Assembly (NCBI GenBank): GCA_017454485.1
Contig: JAFTCX010000021.1
Coordinates: forward strand, 1 to 64,000
Length of the DNA stretch: 64,000 bases
Direction of reading: 5' to 3'
Source of the DNA: Clostridia bacterium
GTDB taxonomy: Bacteria > Bacillota > Clostridia > Oscillospirales > Acutalibacteraceae
How positions within the stretch are numbered: position 1 is the stretch's first letter; each line of letters opens with the position of its first letter. Positions 33,948-42,512 of this stretch are shown here, piece after piece. The notes under the pieces were generated by a model. The model was given only the letters and a program-made list of their open reading frames with translations. It had not been told where the DNA came from and ran no database searches. Both the position numbers and the translations under genes were made by a program.

Positions 33948-36557
33948 TTACGCCTGCTGCGTTGCGGAGTTGACCGAATACACCGTCAGCACTTTTTCGG
34001 TCGTTTCCTTCAGATCTATCGGCTGCGCAGAAGAATCATATTCCTTCCGCTCCCATGTCCAGCGGTTTTCCATTCGGAAGAAATCCGGCTCCTTTGTTGC
34101 TTTTCCTTCCAAAATCGCAAGGCAATGCTTGATCCATGCCTGCCAGCGCATTCCGTAAAAATCCTTTGTCAGCCCGGCCCACTGCTTGTTGGAATAGTCA
34201 TGCAGTCCGCCGGGATTGGCCGCTTGTTCTGAGCCTGCCCAAGTCGTGATCTGTGCGCGGGCGTTGAATTCAAACAGCTGCTTTGAAAAATCGTCATAGG
34301 CCGCAGCGCGATCTTTTGCCTGTTTCAGCCAGGTGCCGAGCAGGAAGGTTTTTTCGGCGGAAAGCACATGATCGGTATATTGAATGAGCTGCAAAAATTT
34401 GTCTGCCCATTTGCGGTATTCGATCACATCGCGTTTTTCAAAAGCGTCGTCAAGGTTCTTCTGATATTCCTGCGCCGTGTTGGCGAGAATTTGCTTGAGA
34501 AAGTCAACAAGATCAAATCGGTAGCCCTCATAATCGAGGAAGGCATCCATGTTCTGCGTAAAGCAGCGCACAGCCGCTTCAAAATCGCGCTTTTCATACG
34601 CAATGATGTGATTGCCCCAGGACGAAGCTGACTTCGGGTGCAGCTTCGGACGCACATTGATCACCGATTCCGGCGCGCCTTCGCCTTTTTCGTTCAGTTC
34701 AGGGTTATAGACCGTATCATTGAGCATCTGCAGCGCCTTTTCCATGCTGTCGGGACAACTCCCGTAGCGGCGCACTGCATAGCCGCGCAGCCAGGCATTC
34801 AGATCGACCGGCTCAATTTTGTCAGTGTCCGTCCAGATGGTTTCAAAGAACAGGTCAAAAATGATCGGATTCGAAAACGTCGCCTCCGGCGTGATACCGA
34901 CGCCTTTCATGTGCTGCGCTGTGTTTGCGGCGCGTGCCACCTCGTGTGCAATCGTGCGCAAATGACCGTGCAGACCCATGCGGCCGCCGAAATTGTTGAG
35001 CATGCAGTAGACCCAGGGTGTATTCATAAATTCGCGGTCCAAAAAGGTTTCCCAATGTGGTCGTTTTTCGGCATAAAGATCGAGCACCAGCGTGTGCGCT
35101 TTCCACGGCGCAATGCCTTCGATCAGCGCGCGCGACGGATTTTCGCCCCAGGATTGCAGGATCCATACCGCGTCCGGATCGCTTTCCAGCAGAGACTCCA
35201 TGATCGTTTTTCCGACGGTGGAAAGATTCATCGCGCCGGCTTTGCCGCCTTCGTGGAACGGATCGGTTGCGTAAAAATGCGTTGTATCGCCGAACACTTC
35301 CTTCTGGCAGTCATAGAAAATCGCGGCGAGTCTGCGGTAACAATCGGTGTTGGTGCGCAGCATTGCAGGACGCTCCAGACCGTTCCAAAGACCTTGCAGG
35401 ATGATGGAAGCGTCGCTGATGTGCGCTTTGACGTCTGTCGGCACCATGCCGGAAAAGCCCTGCAAAACAGGCTGCATACCGAGTTTTCGCATAAACAGAT
35501 GATTGCGCCGCGCCAGCTTTGTGCGGTCTGTGAAGAACTGCATCGGAACAGGACCACCACAGCCGTAAATGTTTGCCATGTTGAACCAGGCATAATAGGC
35601 CGGGCCGGTGATGAAGCTGCGCGCTTCGTCGTTCGTGTAACCGAGCCGCACCAAAAAGCGGCGCCAGACCTCTTCGAGTGCAGTGATGTCGAGGATAACA
35701 TTGACGCCTTGCAGCGCAAGCCAGTCCAGTTCGCGCTGCCATTCTGTTTCGCCCCAAAAAGGCATCGTGTAGGAAAGCGCGCAGTAGTTATAGGCATAGC
35801 GCACCTTGAACGGCGTTGTGCGGCGCATGGGGGCACCGAGCTTCGGCAGGGGAGACGGCATATGGCGGTTACAGCCGACTTGAGAAATATGTACGTTGCA
35901 GTAGTGCTTCAGGTACCAGCCGAGACCGGCGGCAAGGTTGATGCCGCTGTTGGCGGTAATGCGCACTTTTTCGCCGGCGTCTTCGAGTGTGAACTCCTCT
36001 TGCTCACCCTTGTTCAAAACAAAATCAAAGCAGTCCTTGTATTGTTCGCCGACTGTGCGGCCAACAAGGGCATACAGCTCGTCAATGGTGTCTTGATCGG
36101 TAATCGTTACGTTGTATTCACTTTCGGAGAACGAGCAGGGCACTTTTACATCCGCTTTCCGAACGGGTTTTCCCGTATCCTCTCCAAACAGTGAAACGCC
36201 GCGCACACGCGCATAGGACGAGCAGGAATCGTATTTGATCAAAAAGCGGATGCTCGCCGCTGAAAAATTGCAACTGAGATCATAAACGCTGCAAATTTTC
36301 TCGCTGTCCTGACGCAGAACCTCATAAAAATTTACGCCGTCTTCGCTTGCGAACACGGAAAAAATGCAGTAGATGTTTTTCGGCACCGTGAGCACAATGC
36401 GCTCGATTGTATGAATGGTTTCAAAACGCACCTCGAAAAAGGAGGGCGTTTGAGCGCCGACCCATTTGGTGCGCGGGTTGCCGTCAATCAGATTGTTTTG
36501 CGCCTTTTTATTTTCCCCAACAAAAAGCATGGACGGTGACAGACTTAACTGCTTCAT
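33948..36557 (-). CDS. GH89 alpha-N-acetylglucosaminidase
   Basis: An 869-aa NAGLU-family enzyme that removes terminal alpha-linked GlcNAc. Residues 1-130 look like an F5/8-type-C (CBM32-like) sugar-binding domain. The NAGLU N-domain covers about 135-235, then the barrel (RYAYNYCALSYTMPFWGETEW; ITALEEVWRR; GPAYYAWFNMANI). Expected catalytic glutamates are Glu435 in TDPFHEGG and Glu558 in GITPEAT. The C-terminal helical domain follows. There is no signal peptide or anchor, so it should be cytoplasmic, unlike secreted mucin-degrading relatives. It has its own promoter and heads a two-gene transcript with the P-loop kinase. Confidence 0.93.
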   Translation of the reverse strand: MKQLSLSPSMLFVGENKKAQNNLIDGNPRTKWVGAQTPSFFEVRFETIHTIERIVLTVPKNIYCIFSVFASEDGVNFYEVLRQDSEKICSVYDLSCNFSAASIRFLIKYDSCSSYARVRGVSLFGEDTGKPVRKADVKVPCSFSESEYNVTITDQDTIDELYALVGRTVGEQYKDCFDFVLNKGEQEEFTLEDAGEKVRITANSGINLAAGLGWYLKHYCNVHISQVGCNRHMPSPLPKLGAPMRRTTPFKVRYAYNYCALSYTMPFWGETEWQRELDWLALQGVNVILDITALEEVWRRFLVRLGYTNDEARSFITGPAYYAWFNMANIYGCGGPVPMQFFTDRTKLARRNHLFMRKLGMQPVLQGFSGMVPTDVKAHISDASIILQGLWNGLERPAMLRTNTDCYRRLAAIFYDCQKEVFGDTTHFYATDPFHEGGKAGAMNLSTVGKTIMESLLESDPDAVWILQSWGENPSRALIEGIAPWKAHTLVLDLYAEKRPHWETFLDREFMNTPWVYCMLNNFGGRMGLHGHLRTIAHEVARAANTAQHMKGVGITPEATFSNPIIFDLFFETIWTDTDKIEPVDLNAWLRGYAVRRYGSCPDSMEKALQMLNDTVYNPELNEKGEGAPESVINVRPKLHPKSASSWGNHIIAYEKRDFEAAVRCFTQNMDAFLDYEGYRFDLVDFLKQILANTAQEYQKNLDDAFEKRDVIEYRKWADKFLQLIQYTDHVLSAEKTFLLGTWLKQAKDRAAAYDDFSKQLFEFNARAQITTWAGSEQAANPGGLHDYSNKQWAGLTKDFYGMRWQAWIKHCLAILEGKATKEPDFFRMENRWTWERKEYDSSAQPIDLKETTEKVLTVYSVNSATQQA

Positions 36558-36621
36558 TCTTCCTCTCTCCCCATGATATCAGATTTTGCACAGCCGGGCA
36601 GGTCTGCGCTCATTCTTTGTT

Positions 36622-36650
36622 ATTTTAATAGAAAAAGCGGAATTCGTCAA
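36622..36650 (-). promoter_or_regulatory. Promoter of the GH89 gene
   Basis: On the minus strand: TTGACG (36645-36650), 17 bases, TAAAAT (36622-36627), about 65 bases before the start. A GGGGAGAGAGGAAG ribosome site precedes the ATG. Confidence 0.8.
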
Positions 36651-36711
36651 GACATATTTCGATCCTTTTTTCAAAACACAGTTTGCGCCTGCTAACTTTT
36701 CAAAAAACCAC

Positions 36712-36739
36712 TTGATATTTTTTGATATTTCGCTAAAAT
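36712..36739 (+). promoter_or_regulatory. Promoter of the ferredoxin gene
   Basis: TTGATA (36712-36717), 16 bases, TAAAAT (36734-36739), followed by GAGGAGG at 36755-36761. The start codon is 30 bases beyond the -10 box. Confidence 0.82.
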
Positions 36740-36768
36740 GAACTTAGAATTATTGAGGAGGTGCACTT

Positions 36769-36939
36769 ATGGCATACGAAATCAGTTCCGATTGCATTTC
36801 CTGCGGCGCTTGTGCGGACACTTGCCCCGTTGGAGCGATCAGCGAAGGCGACGGTCAGTTCGTGATCGATGCTGACACTTGCATCAGCTGCGGTTCTTGC
36901 GCAGACGGCTGCCCGGTTGGCGCCATCAGCGAAGGCTAA
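36769..36939 (+). CDS. 2[4Fe-4S] clostridial-type ferredoxin
   Basis: A 56-aa electron carrier. Two CxxCxxCxxxCP motifs hold the two clusters: Cys9/12/15/19 with a proline after, and Cys38/41/44/48 with a proline after. The two halves repeat each other (VGAISEG ends both), as in classic clostridial ferredoxins. A strong GAGGAGG site, own promoter and terminator show a single-gene transcript. The protein is very acidic apart from its single initial Met region. It could feed electrons to many partners; nothing nearby points to one. Confidence 0.96.
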   Translation: MAYEISSDCISCGACADTCPVGAISEGDGQFVIDADTCISCGSCADGCPVGAISEG

Positions 36940-36951
36940 TTAGCTCAAACA

Positions 36952-36997
36952 AAATGCAAAACGCTCTGTGTAACATGCACAGGGCGTTTCTGCATTT
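36952..36997. terminator. Long bidirectional terminator
   Basis: A 19-bp stem with one bulged C: AAATGCA/TGCATTT outside and AAACGCTCTGTG (36959-36970) with CACAGGGCGTTT (36978-36989) inside. It lies between the convergent ferredoxin and argD genes and is followed by AATTCTTATTTTT to the right and by a TTTGTTTGAG tract to the left, so it can serve both. Confidence 0.88.
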
Positions 36998-37002
36998 AAT
37001 TC

Positions 37003-38166
37003 TTATTTTTCCGCACAGACTTCTTTGATGATCTCTGCTGCTGTAAGCAGGGTGTCGTTTGGAATATTCAGTGCCGGAAGAAGACGGACTTTGTCTTTTG
37101 CCGTCAGGCAAAGCACACCGCGTTCGATCAAAGCGGAGACAATTTCACCGGCAGGGCGATCGGTTGCAAGACCGAGCATCAGTCCCATGCCGCTGACGGA
37201 CTGAATGCCCTTTGCGTTTTGAAACGCTTCACGCAACAGCTCGCTTTTTTCACGTACCTGCGCAAGAAGCTGTTCATCGATGCGCTGCAGAATGCTCAGT
37301 GCCGCCGCGCAGCAAACCGGGTTTCCGCCGAAGGTGGAGCCGTGGTCGCCGAAGCCGAGCGTGTTTTGCACTTTTTCGCTCAAAAGCGTTGCGCCGAGCG
37401 GAAGACCGCCCGCAAGCCCCTTGGCTGTGGAAACGATGTCGGGTTCGATCCCGTAGTTCATATATGCGTAAAGCTGTCCTGTCCTGCCGTTGCCGGTCTG
37501 TACTTCGTCGCAGATCAGAAGAATGTCGTGTTCTTTTGTAAAGGCACGCGCTTCTTTCAAAAATTCCTGCGGTAAATTGACAACGCCGCCTTCGCCTTGA
37601 ATGCATTCCACTATCAGCGCGGCGATTTTGTGCGTTTTTGCGGCTTCTCTCAGCGCTTCCATGGTCGGATCAATGTGTATGAAGCCGGGCGTCAACGGCT
37701 GAAAAAGCTCGTGATAATGTGCCTGTCCCGTGGCGGCGAGCGTTGTCAACGTGCGTCCGTGAAAGCTGCCGTTGAGCGTCGCAATCGTAAAGCAGTCTTC
37801 GCCGTGGTTGTCGAAAGCGTATTTTCGCGCCACTTTGATCGCGCATTCATTCGCTTCGGCACCGGAGTTTGAAAAGAATACCTTTTTCATGCCCGTTTTT
37901 TCACACAGAAGCGCTGCAAGATGTGCGCACGGCTCGGTATAATAAAGATTGCTCATGTGCTGCACAAGCGAAATTTGCTGCGTAACAGCCTTTTGCCACG
38001 TTTCATCCGCAACACCGAACGAGGTCACGCCGATGCCGGATGTCAGATCAATATATGATTTTCCCTTTTCGTCATAGACGATCGAACCGCTGCCGCGCAC
38101 GATCTCAATCGGAAAGCGGCGATAGGTCGGCGCAACAAAGGTTGCATCAAGCGTTTTTAAATCCAT
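37003..38166 (-). CDS. argD: Acetylornithine aminotransferase
   Basis: A 387-aa PLP enzyme converting N-acetylglutamate semialdehyde to N-acetylornithine. The fold-type I patterns are clear: SGIGVTSFG, FFSNSGAEANECAIK, the cofactor Asp in LICDEVQTGNGRTG, and the Schiff-base lysine in VSTAKGLAGGLPLGA. It is last in the leftward argC-J-B-D operon. Its ATG, behind AGGAGG, lies 20 bases inside argB. Confidence 0.96.
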   Translation of the reverse strand: MDLKTLDATFVAPTYRRFPIEIVRGSGSIVYDEKGKSYIDLTSGIGVTSFGVADETWQKAVTQQISLVQHMSNLYYTEPCAHLAALLCEKTGMKKVFFSNSGAEANECAIKVARKYAFDNHGEDCFTIATLNGSFHGRTLTTLAATGQAHYHELFQPLTPGFIHIDPTMEALREAAKTHKIAALIVECIQGEGGVVNLPQEFLKEARAFTKEHDILLICDEVQTGNGRTGQLYAYMNYGIEPDIVSTAKGLAGGLPLGATLLSEKVQNTLGFGDHGSTFGGNPVCCAAALSILQRIDEQLLAQVREKSELLREAFQNAKGIQSVSGMGLMLGLATDRPAGEIVSALIERGVLCLTAKDKVRLLPALNIPNDTLLTAAEIIKEVCAEK

Positions 38167-39031
38167 TGTGATCCCTCCTGATCAAAGTGCCGGCGCCCTC
38201 ATCGGTGAGCAGCTCCATCAAAATGGAGTGCGGCACACGTCCGTCCATGATAACAACATTTTCCACACCGTCCTTGATCGCACGGATGCAGCAGTCCACC
38301 TTCGGGATCATGCCGCCGGAGATGACGCCTGTATCGTAGAGCGCCATGGCTTCATCCACTGTCAGTGCCGGAATGAGCGTGGTCGGATCGTCCTTGTCTT
38401 TGAGAATGCCTGCGATATCCGTCATCATGATCAGGCGCTGCGCGTTGAGCTCGGCGGCGATATGCGCCGTTGCGGTGTCACTGTTTATATTGTAGGAATT
38501 TCCGTTTTCGTCACAACCAATCGTCGAAATCACGGGGATGTACCCTTTTTCAAGCAGATCGAGCACCGGCTGAATCTCGACACCCGTGATCTCACCGACA
38601 AATCCGAGCCGTTCATCCTTGATCTGCGCCTGAATGAGCCGCCCGTCCATGCCGGAAAGGCCGACCGCTTTTCCACCCTTCATCTGCAATAGATTGACGA
38701 GCGTTTTATTGACTTTGCCCGCGAGCACCATCTGCACGATGTCCACAGTCTCCTGATCGGTCACACGCAGACCGTTGACAAATTTCGGCTGCTTGCCGAG
38801 CTTTTGCATAAACTCGGAGATCTCGGGTCCGCCGCCGTGAACGAGAACGACTTTGACGCCGATCAGCCACAGCAAAACGATGTCCTCCATCACCTGCTGC
38901 TTGAGCTGTTCATCGATCATGGCGTTGCCACCGTATTTGACGACAACGATCTTGCCGGTATATTGTTTGATATAGGGCAGCGCCTGGGTCAGCACCTCGG
39001 CACGCTGCGCGTTGGAAAGTTTTAAATCCAT
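38147..39031 (-). CDS. argB: Acetylglutamate kinase
   Basis: 294 aa. It phosphorylates N-acetylglutamate, the second step of arginine synthesis. The amino-acid-kinase motifs VVKYGGNAM, VLVHGGGPEIS, and the NSDTATAHIAAEL/LIMMTDIAGIL region are present. The N-terminal extension (AEVLTQALPYIKQY) is the type found in arginine-inhibited kinases, so feedback inhibition is likely by family. It lies nine bases after argJ. Confidence 0.97.
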   Translation of the reverse strand: MDLKLSNAQRAEVLTQALPYIKQYTGKIVVVKYGGNAMIDEQLKQQVMEDIVLLWLIGVKVVLVHGGGPEISEFMQKLGKQPKFVNGLRVTDQETVDIVQMVLAGKVNKTLVNLLQMKGGKAVGLSGMDGRLIQAQIKDERLGFVGEITGVEIQPVLDLLEKGYIPVISTIGCDENGNSYNINSDTATAHIAAELNAQRLIMMTDIAGILKDKDDPTTLIPALTVDEAMALYDTGVISGGMIPKVDCCIRAIKDGVENVVIMDGRVPHSILMELLTDEGAGTLIRRDHNGFKNA

Positions 39032-39040
39032 GGTTTCACC

Positions 39041-40255
39041 TCAGGTTCTGTAGTCGCCGTTGATGCGCACATAATCATAGGTCAGATCGCAGCCCCATGC
39101 TGTCGCTTCCTCGCTGCCGTCGCAAAGCTCCACAAGGATCTCGATCTCTTTTTCAAGCAAAATCTCCTTTGCTTTTTCTTCGGAGAAGGGGAGTCCGGCG
39201 CCGTTTTTGCAAACTTCAATGCTGCCCTTTGCGCTGGAAAACGACACGCCGATCTTATTCACATCAACGTGTGCGCCACTGTAACCGATGGCACAGAGTA
39301 CACGCCCCCAGTTGGCGTCCGCGCCGAACATCGCCGCCTTTAAAAGACTGGAGCAGATGACGCTTTTTGCAACAGTTTTTGCTGTTTCTTCGCTTGGCGC
39401 GTGCGTCACTTTGCATTCCAGCAGCTTGGTTGCACCTTCACCGTCGCCGGCAATGGTTCTGCAAAGCGCAATGTTGACCGTGTTCAGTGCTTTCATAAAC
39501 GCTGCAAAATCGTCGCTATCGTCAGTGATTTCAGCGTTATTCGCCAGTCCGTTCGCAAGCAGCACAACCATATCGTTGGTCGAAGTATCGCCGTCGATGC
39601 TGATCATGTTGAACGTCTTTTGAATATCGCCGGAAAGCGCTTTTTGCAGCATGGCAGGTGCTATGGCCACGTCCGTTGTCAAAAAGACAAGCATCGTCGC
39701 CATATTCGGGTGGATCATGCCGCTGCCCTTCGCAATGCCGCCGAGATGACACACTTTATCTCCGAGCGTGAATTCCACAGCGACCTCTTTCATGACCGTG
39801 TCTGTTGTCATAATACCAAGCGCCGCCTGCGCGCTGCCGTTTTCAGAAAGCGAAGCGGCAAGTGCCGGAATTCCGGCTGCGATGGGCGCAATTTCCAGCG
39901 GTTGACCGATCACGCCGGTGGACGCGACAACAACGTCGCTTTTTTCAATATGTAACGCTTCGGCTGCCAGCGCCGCCATTTCGGTCGCAATCTCAACTCC
40001 GTTTGCATTACAGGTGTTCGCGTTGCCGCTGTTGCAGATAATCGCCTGCGCCGTGCCGTTTTGCAGATGCTCCTTTGTCACAAGCAGGGGAGCGCCTTTC
40101 ACTAAATTGGTTGTATACACAGCGGCTGCAGAGGCAGGGACACTGCTGTAAATCAAAGAAAGATCGTTTTTGTCTTTGTTTTTGCGGATGCCGCAATGCA
40201 TACCGCTCGCCGTAAAGCCTTTTGCGGCACAGACGCCGCCTGCGATCATTTTCAT
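39041..40255 (-). CDS. argJ: Bifunctional ornithine acetyltransferase / N-acetylglutamate synthase
   Basis: 404 aa. ArgJ recycles the acetyl group from acetylornithine to glutamate. The precursor cleaves itself before the nucleophilic threonine in HPNMATML, visible here in SGMIHPNMATMLVFLTTDV. GVIGQPLEI and the C-terminal YVRINGDYRT end are family features. An argA or argE homologue is not in the window, fitting the cyclic acetyl pathway. The ATG follows AAAGGAG. Confidence 0.97.
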   Translation of the reverse strand: MKMIAGGVCAAKGFTASGMHCGIRKNKDKNDLSLIYSSVPASAAAVYTTNLVKGAPLLVTKEHLQNGTAQAIICNSGNANTCNANGVEIATEMAALAAEALHIEKSDVVVASTGVIGQPLEIAPIAAGIPALAASLSENGSAQAALGIMTTDTVMKEVAVEFTLGDKVCHLGGIAKGSGMIHPNMATMLVFLTTDVAIAPAMLQKALSGDIQKTFNMISIDGDTSTNDMVVLLANGLANNAEITDDSDDFAAFMKALNTVNIALCRTIAGDGEGATKLLECKVTHAPSEETAKTVAKSVICSSLLKAAMFGADANWGRVLCAIGYSGAHVDVNKIGVSFSSAKGSIEVCKNGAGLPFSEEKAKEILLEKEIEILVELCDGSEEATAWGCDLTYDYVRINGDYRT

Positions 40256-40270
40256 GTGGGTTCTCCTTTT

Positions 40271-41194
40271 TTAAAGAATCAGTCCTGTGGTTTCATCAAC
40301 GCCGAGCAGCAGGTTCATGTTTTGAATCGCCGCGCCACTTGCGCCTTTTCCGAGATTGTCAAAGCGTGCAGTCAAAAGAAAACGTTCCTCGTTGCCGAAA
40401 ACGGATATTTCCATGCGGTCGGTGCCGGAAAGGGCGTTGGCACAAAGCAGCCCGTCGGCATCCGGCGAAGAGACAAAACGAACGAGTCCGTCTTGATAAT
40501 ACTGTTTGTAAATCTCCGCAAGCTCTTTGATCGTCGCCTTTGTCTGAGAAGCGAAAATCGGGACGGTCACTTCCATGCCCGTCGGGAACGAGGCGACAAT
40601 CGGGCAAAAGATCGGCGCGTTTTGCAGCTTTGAAAACTGCTGCATCTCCGGCAGATGTTTGTGTGTCTGCGACAGACCGTATTGCCGCGGCGCATCATAG
40701 CAGATCGGTCGGTCGGCGGATTCATACTGCGCAATCATTTTCTTGCCGCCGCCGGTGTAGCCGGTCAGGGAAAAGCAGCTCAAAAGTGTATCGGGCGAGA
40801 GAACGCCGCAATCTGTCAGCGGCCGGACAAGCGCAATGAAGCCGCTGGCGTGGCAGCCCGGGTTGGCGATACGCGTTGCGCCTTGAATCGCTTTTCGTTG
40901 CCCGTGCAGCTCCGGAAAGCCGTAGGTCCACGCCGGATCGATCCGGTGCGCTGTGGAAGTATCGATCACTGCGGTTGCGTCGTTTTCAATCAGCGTCAGT
41001 GCATTTTTAGCCGCTTCGTCCGGCAAACAGAAGAAAACAATGTCCGCTTGATTCATCTTTTCGCGCCGCGCATCGTCATCTTTTCGATAACGCTCGTCGA
41101 TTGAAAGCAGCGTCAGATCTTTTCGCTTTTGCAAGCGTTCGGCAATGCGAAGACCGGTTGTTCCGGCGGAGCCGTCAATAAAAACTTTTTTCAT
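40271..41194 (-). CDS. argC: N-acetyl-gamma-glutamyl-phosphate reductase, type 2
   Basis: A 307-aa NADP-dependent reductase of the short ArgC2 class. The Rossmann start VFIDGSAGTTGLRIAERL, IDTSTAHR, the catalytic cysteine in IANPGCHASG and the SLTGYTGGGKKM stretch are seen. It heads the arg operon. ATG 41194 (after GAGGCGTG) is preferred over an in-frame GTG six bases upstream. A promoter and ARG-box-like operators lie upstream. Confidence 0.95.
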   Translation of the reverse strand: MKKVFIDGSAGTTGLRIAERLQKRKDLTLLSIDERYRKDDDARREKMNQADIVFFCLPDEAAKNALTLIENDATAVIDTSTAHRIDPAWTYGFPELHGQRKAIQGATRIANPGCHASGFIALVRPLTDCGVLSPDTLLSCFSLTGYTGGGKKMIAQYESADRPICYDAPRQYGLSQTHKHLPEMQQFSKLQNAPIFCPIVASFPTGMEVTVPIFASQTKATIKELAEIYKQYYQDGLVRFVSSPDADGLLCANALSGTDRMEISVFGNEERFLLTARFDNLGKGASGAAIQNMNLLLGVDETTGLIL

Positions 41195-41234
41195 TTTCAC
41201 GCCTCAAATCATAGGTTTCAAAGTTATATGCAAT

Positions 41235-41263
41235 ACTATACACTAATATTCATATTTTGTCAA
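41235..41263 (-). promoter_or_regulatory. Promoter of the argCJBD operon
   Basis: On the minus strand: perfect TTGACA (41258-41263), 17 bases, TATAGT (41235-41240), about 40 bases before argC. The spacer and -10 box are covered by an ARG-box-like site, so repressor binding would block RNA polymerase. Confidence 0.88.
41237..41254 (-). promoter_or_regulatory. ArgR/AhrC operator candidate, box 1
   Basis: Read on the minus strand, TATGAATATTAGTGTATA agrees with the classical ARG box (TNTGAATWWWWATTCANW) at 15 of 18 positions by my alignment. It lies within the arg promoter, as expected for arginine repression. Confidence 0.7.
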
Positions 41264-41279
41264 GCATTGATGCATAAAT

Positions 41280-41297
41280 ATTAGAATTGTATTCATA
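41280..41297 (-). promoter_or_regulatory. ArgR/AhrC operator candidate, box 2
   Basis: On the minus strand, TATGAATACAATTCTAAT matches the ARG box at about 14 of 18 positions. It lies about 17 bases upstream of the -35 box, so a second repressor hexamer contact is plausible. It also sits just upstream of the divergent nagA promoter. Confidence 0.5.
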
Positions 41298-41305
41298 AAA
41301 AATAT

Positions 41306-41334
41306 TTGCATTCCGCTCCATTTTGTGGTATATT
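41306..41334 (+). promoter_or_regulatory. Promoter of nagA-nagB-copA
   Basis: TTGCAT (41306-41311), 17 bases, TATATT (41329-41334), about 36 bases before the nagA start. It diverges from the arg promoter. Confidence 0.7.
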
Positions 41335-41369
41335 TATATAGTTAGCAAATAATAACTCGGAGGTGTGGG

Positions 41370-42512
41370 ATGATTTACAAAAATGCATACATTTTTTCTG
41401 CAGCGCAAGGTTTTTTTCGCGGCGGCTTTTCCGTGGAAAACGGTTTTGTTTCAGGTGTATTCTCGGGTTCATGCGAACAAGAGGGGATGGATTTGCAGGG
41501 CGCAACAGTCATTCCCGGCCTTGTGGATATTCATATCCACGGCTGCAAAGGCGCTGATTTTTCCGACGGTGAAACGCAGGGGCTGCGCCGCATGGCACGT
41601 TTTCTTGCGCAAAACGGCGTAACTGCGTTTCTTCCGACATCCATGACCTTGCCGTATGAAACACTTTCCAGAGCTTTTTCGACCGCAAAGGAAGTGATGG
41701 AATATCCTTTGGAAAACGAAGCGCGCGTGCTCGGTATCCACATGGAAGGACCGTTTTTTTCATCAAAAAAGCGCGGTGCACAGAACGCGGACTATTTAAA
41801 GCTGCCTGACGCGAAAGCGCTTCGCTTTTTGAACTCATCCTGCGGCGGCGCGGTTCGAATTGTTGACGTTGCGCCGGAGCTTGAAGGCGCAGTCGCGTTT
41901 GCCAAAGACGTTTCATCCGATTGCGTTGTTTCCGTTGCGCATACTGACGCAGATTATTTGCAGGCTTCAAGCGTCTTTGACGCCGGAGCAAAGCATCTGA
42001 CCCATCTGTTCAACGCGATGCCGCCGCTGCATCACCGAAACCCCGGCGTGATCGGTGCCGCGTCTGAACGTGAACAAGTGGTTGCGGAACTCATCTGTGA
42101 CGGACAGCATGTCCACGAAAGCGCGGTGCGCATGGCGTTTCGGCTTTTTCCCGGTCGAATCTGCCTGATCTCCGACGCGCTTCGGTGCTGCGGTATGCCG
42201 GACGGTGATTATGAACTCGGCGGGCAGACGGTAACGCTCAAAAACCGTGTCGCACGCTTGTCCGACGGCACGATCGCCGGTGCAGCGTCGCATTTGTTTG
42301 ACGATCTGCGCAACGCGATCAAGTTTGGAATTCCGGCGCAGGACGCGATCGCCTCGGCAACGCTGATTCCGGCAAAGCAGGCCGGTGCGGACAACGTCGT
42401 CGGATCGATTGAACCGGGAAAATACGCAGATTTTCTTGTCTGCGATCAAGATTTGAATTTATCGGAAGTTTATCTTGGCGGCCGAAAGGTGCCAAAGGAG
42501 GATGCAACATGA
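41370..42512 (+). CDS. nagA: N-acetylglucosamine-6-phosphate deacetylase
   Basis: A 380-aa amidohydrolase that removes acetate from GlcNAc-6-phosphate. Metal and substrate motifs: GLVDIHIHGCKG, HMEGPFFS, VAHTDADY, HLTHLFNAM, LISDALRCCG. A good CGGAGGTG site precedes the ATG. It overlaps nagB by four bases (ATGA), so the two-step route from GlcNAc-6-P to fructose-6-P is encoded as a unit. Confidence 0.97.
   Translation: MIYKNAYIFSAAQGFFRGGFSVENGFVSGVFSGSCEQEGMDLQGATVIPGLVDIHIHGCKGADFSDGETQGLRRMARFLAQNGVTAFLPTSMTLPYETLSRAFSTAKEVMEYPLENEARVLGIHMEGPFFSSKKRGAQNADYLKLPDAKALRFLNSSCGGAVRIVDVAPELEGAVAFAKDVSSDCVVSVAHTDADYLQASSVFDAGAKHLTHLFNAMPPLHHRNPGVIGAASEREQVVAELICDGQHVHESAVRMAFRLFPGRICLISDALRCCGMPDGDYELGGQTVTLKNRVARLSDGTIAGAASHLFDDLRNAIKFGIPAQDAIASATLIPAKQAGADNVVGSIEPGKYADFLVCDQDLNLSEVYLGGRKVPKEDAT

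Noticed and set aside
34638..36194. 518-codon open frame opposite the GH89 gene
   Set aside because: The GH89 strand carries catalytic motifs, a promoter and a ribosome site; the opposite frame has none.
41200..41369. Small gene in the arg-nag divergent region
   Set aside because: The 170 bases are filled by two promoters and the operator sites; no open frame with a ribosome site fits.
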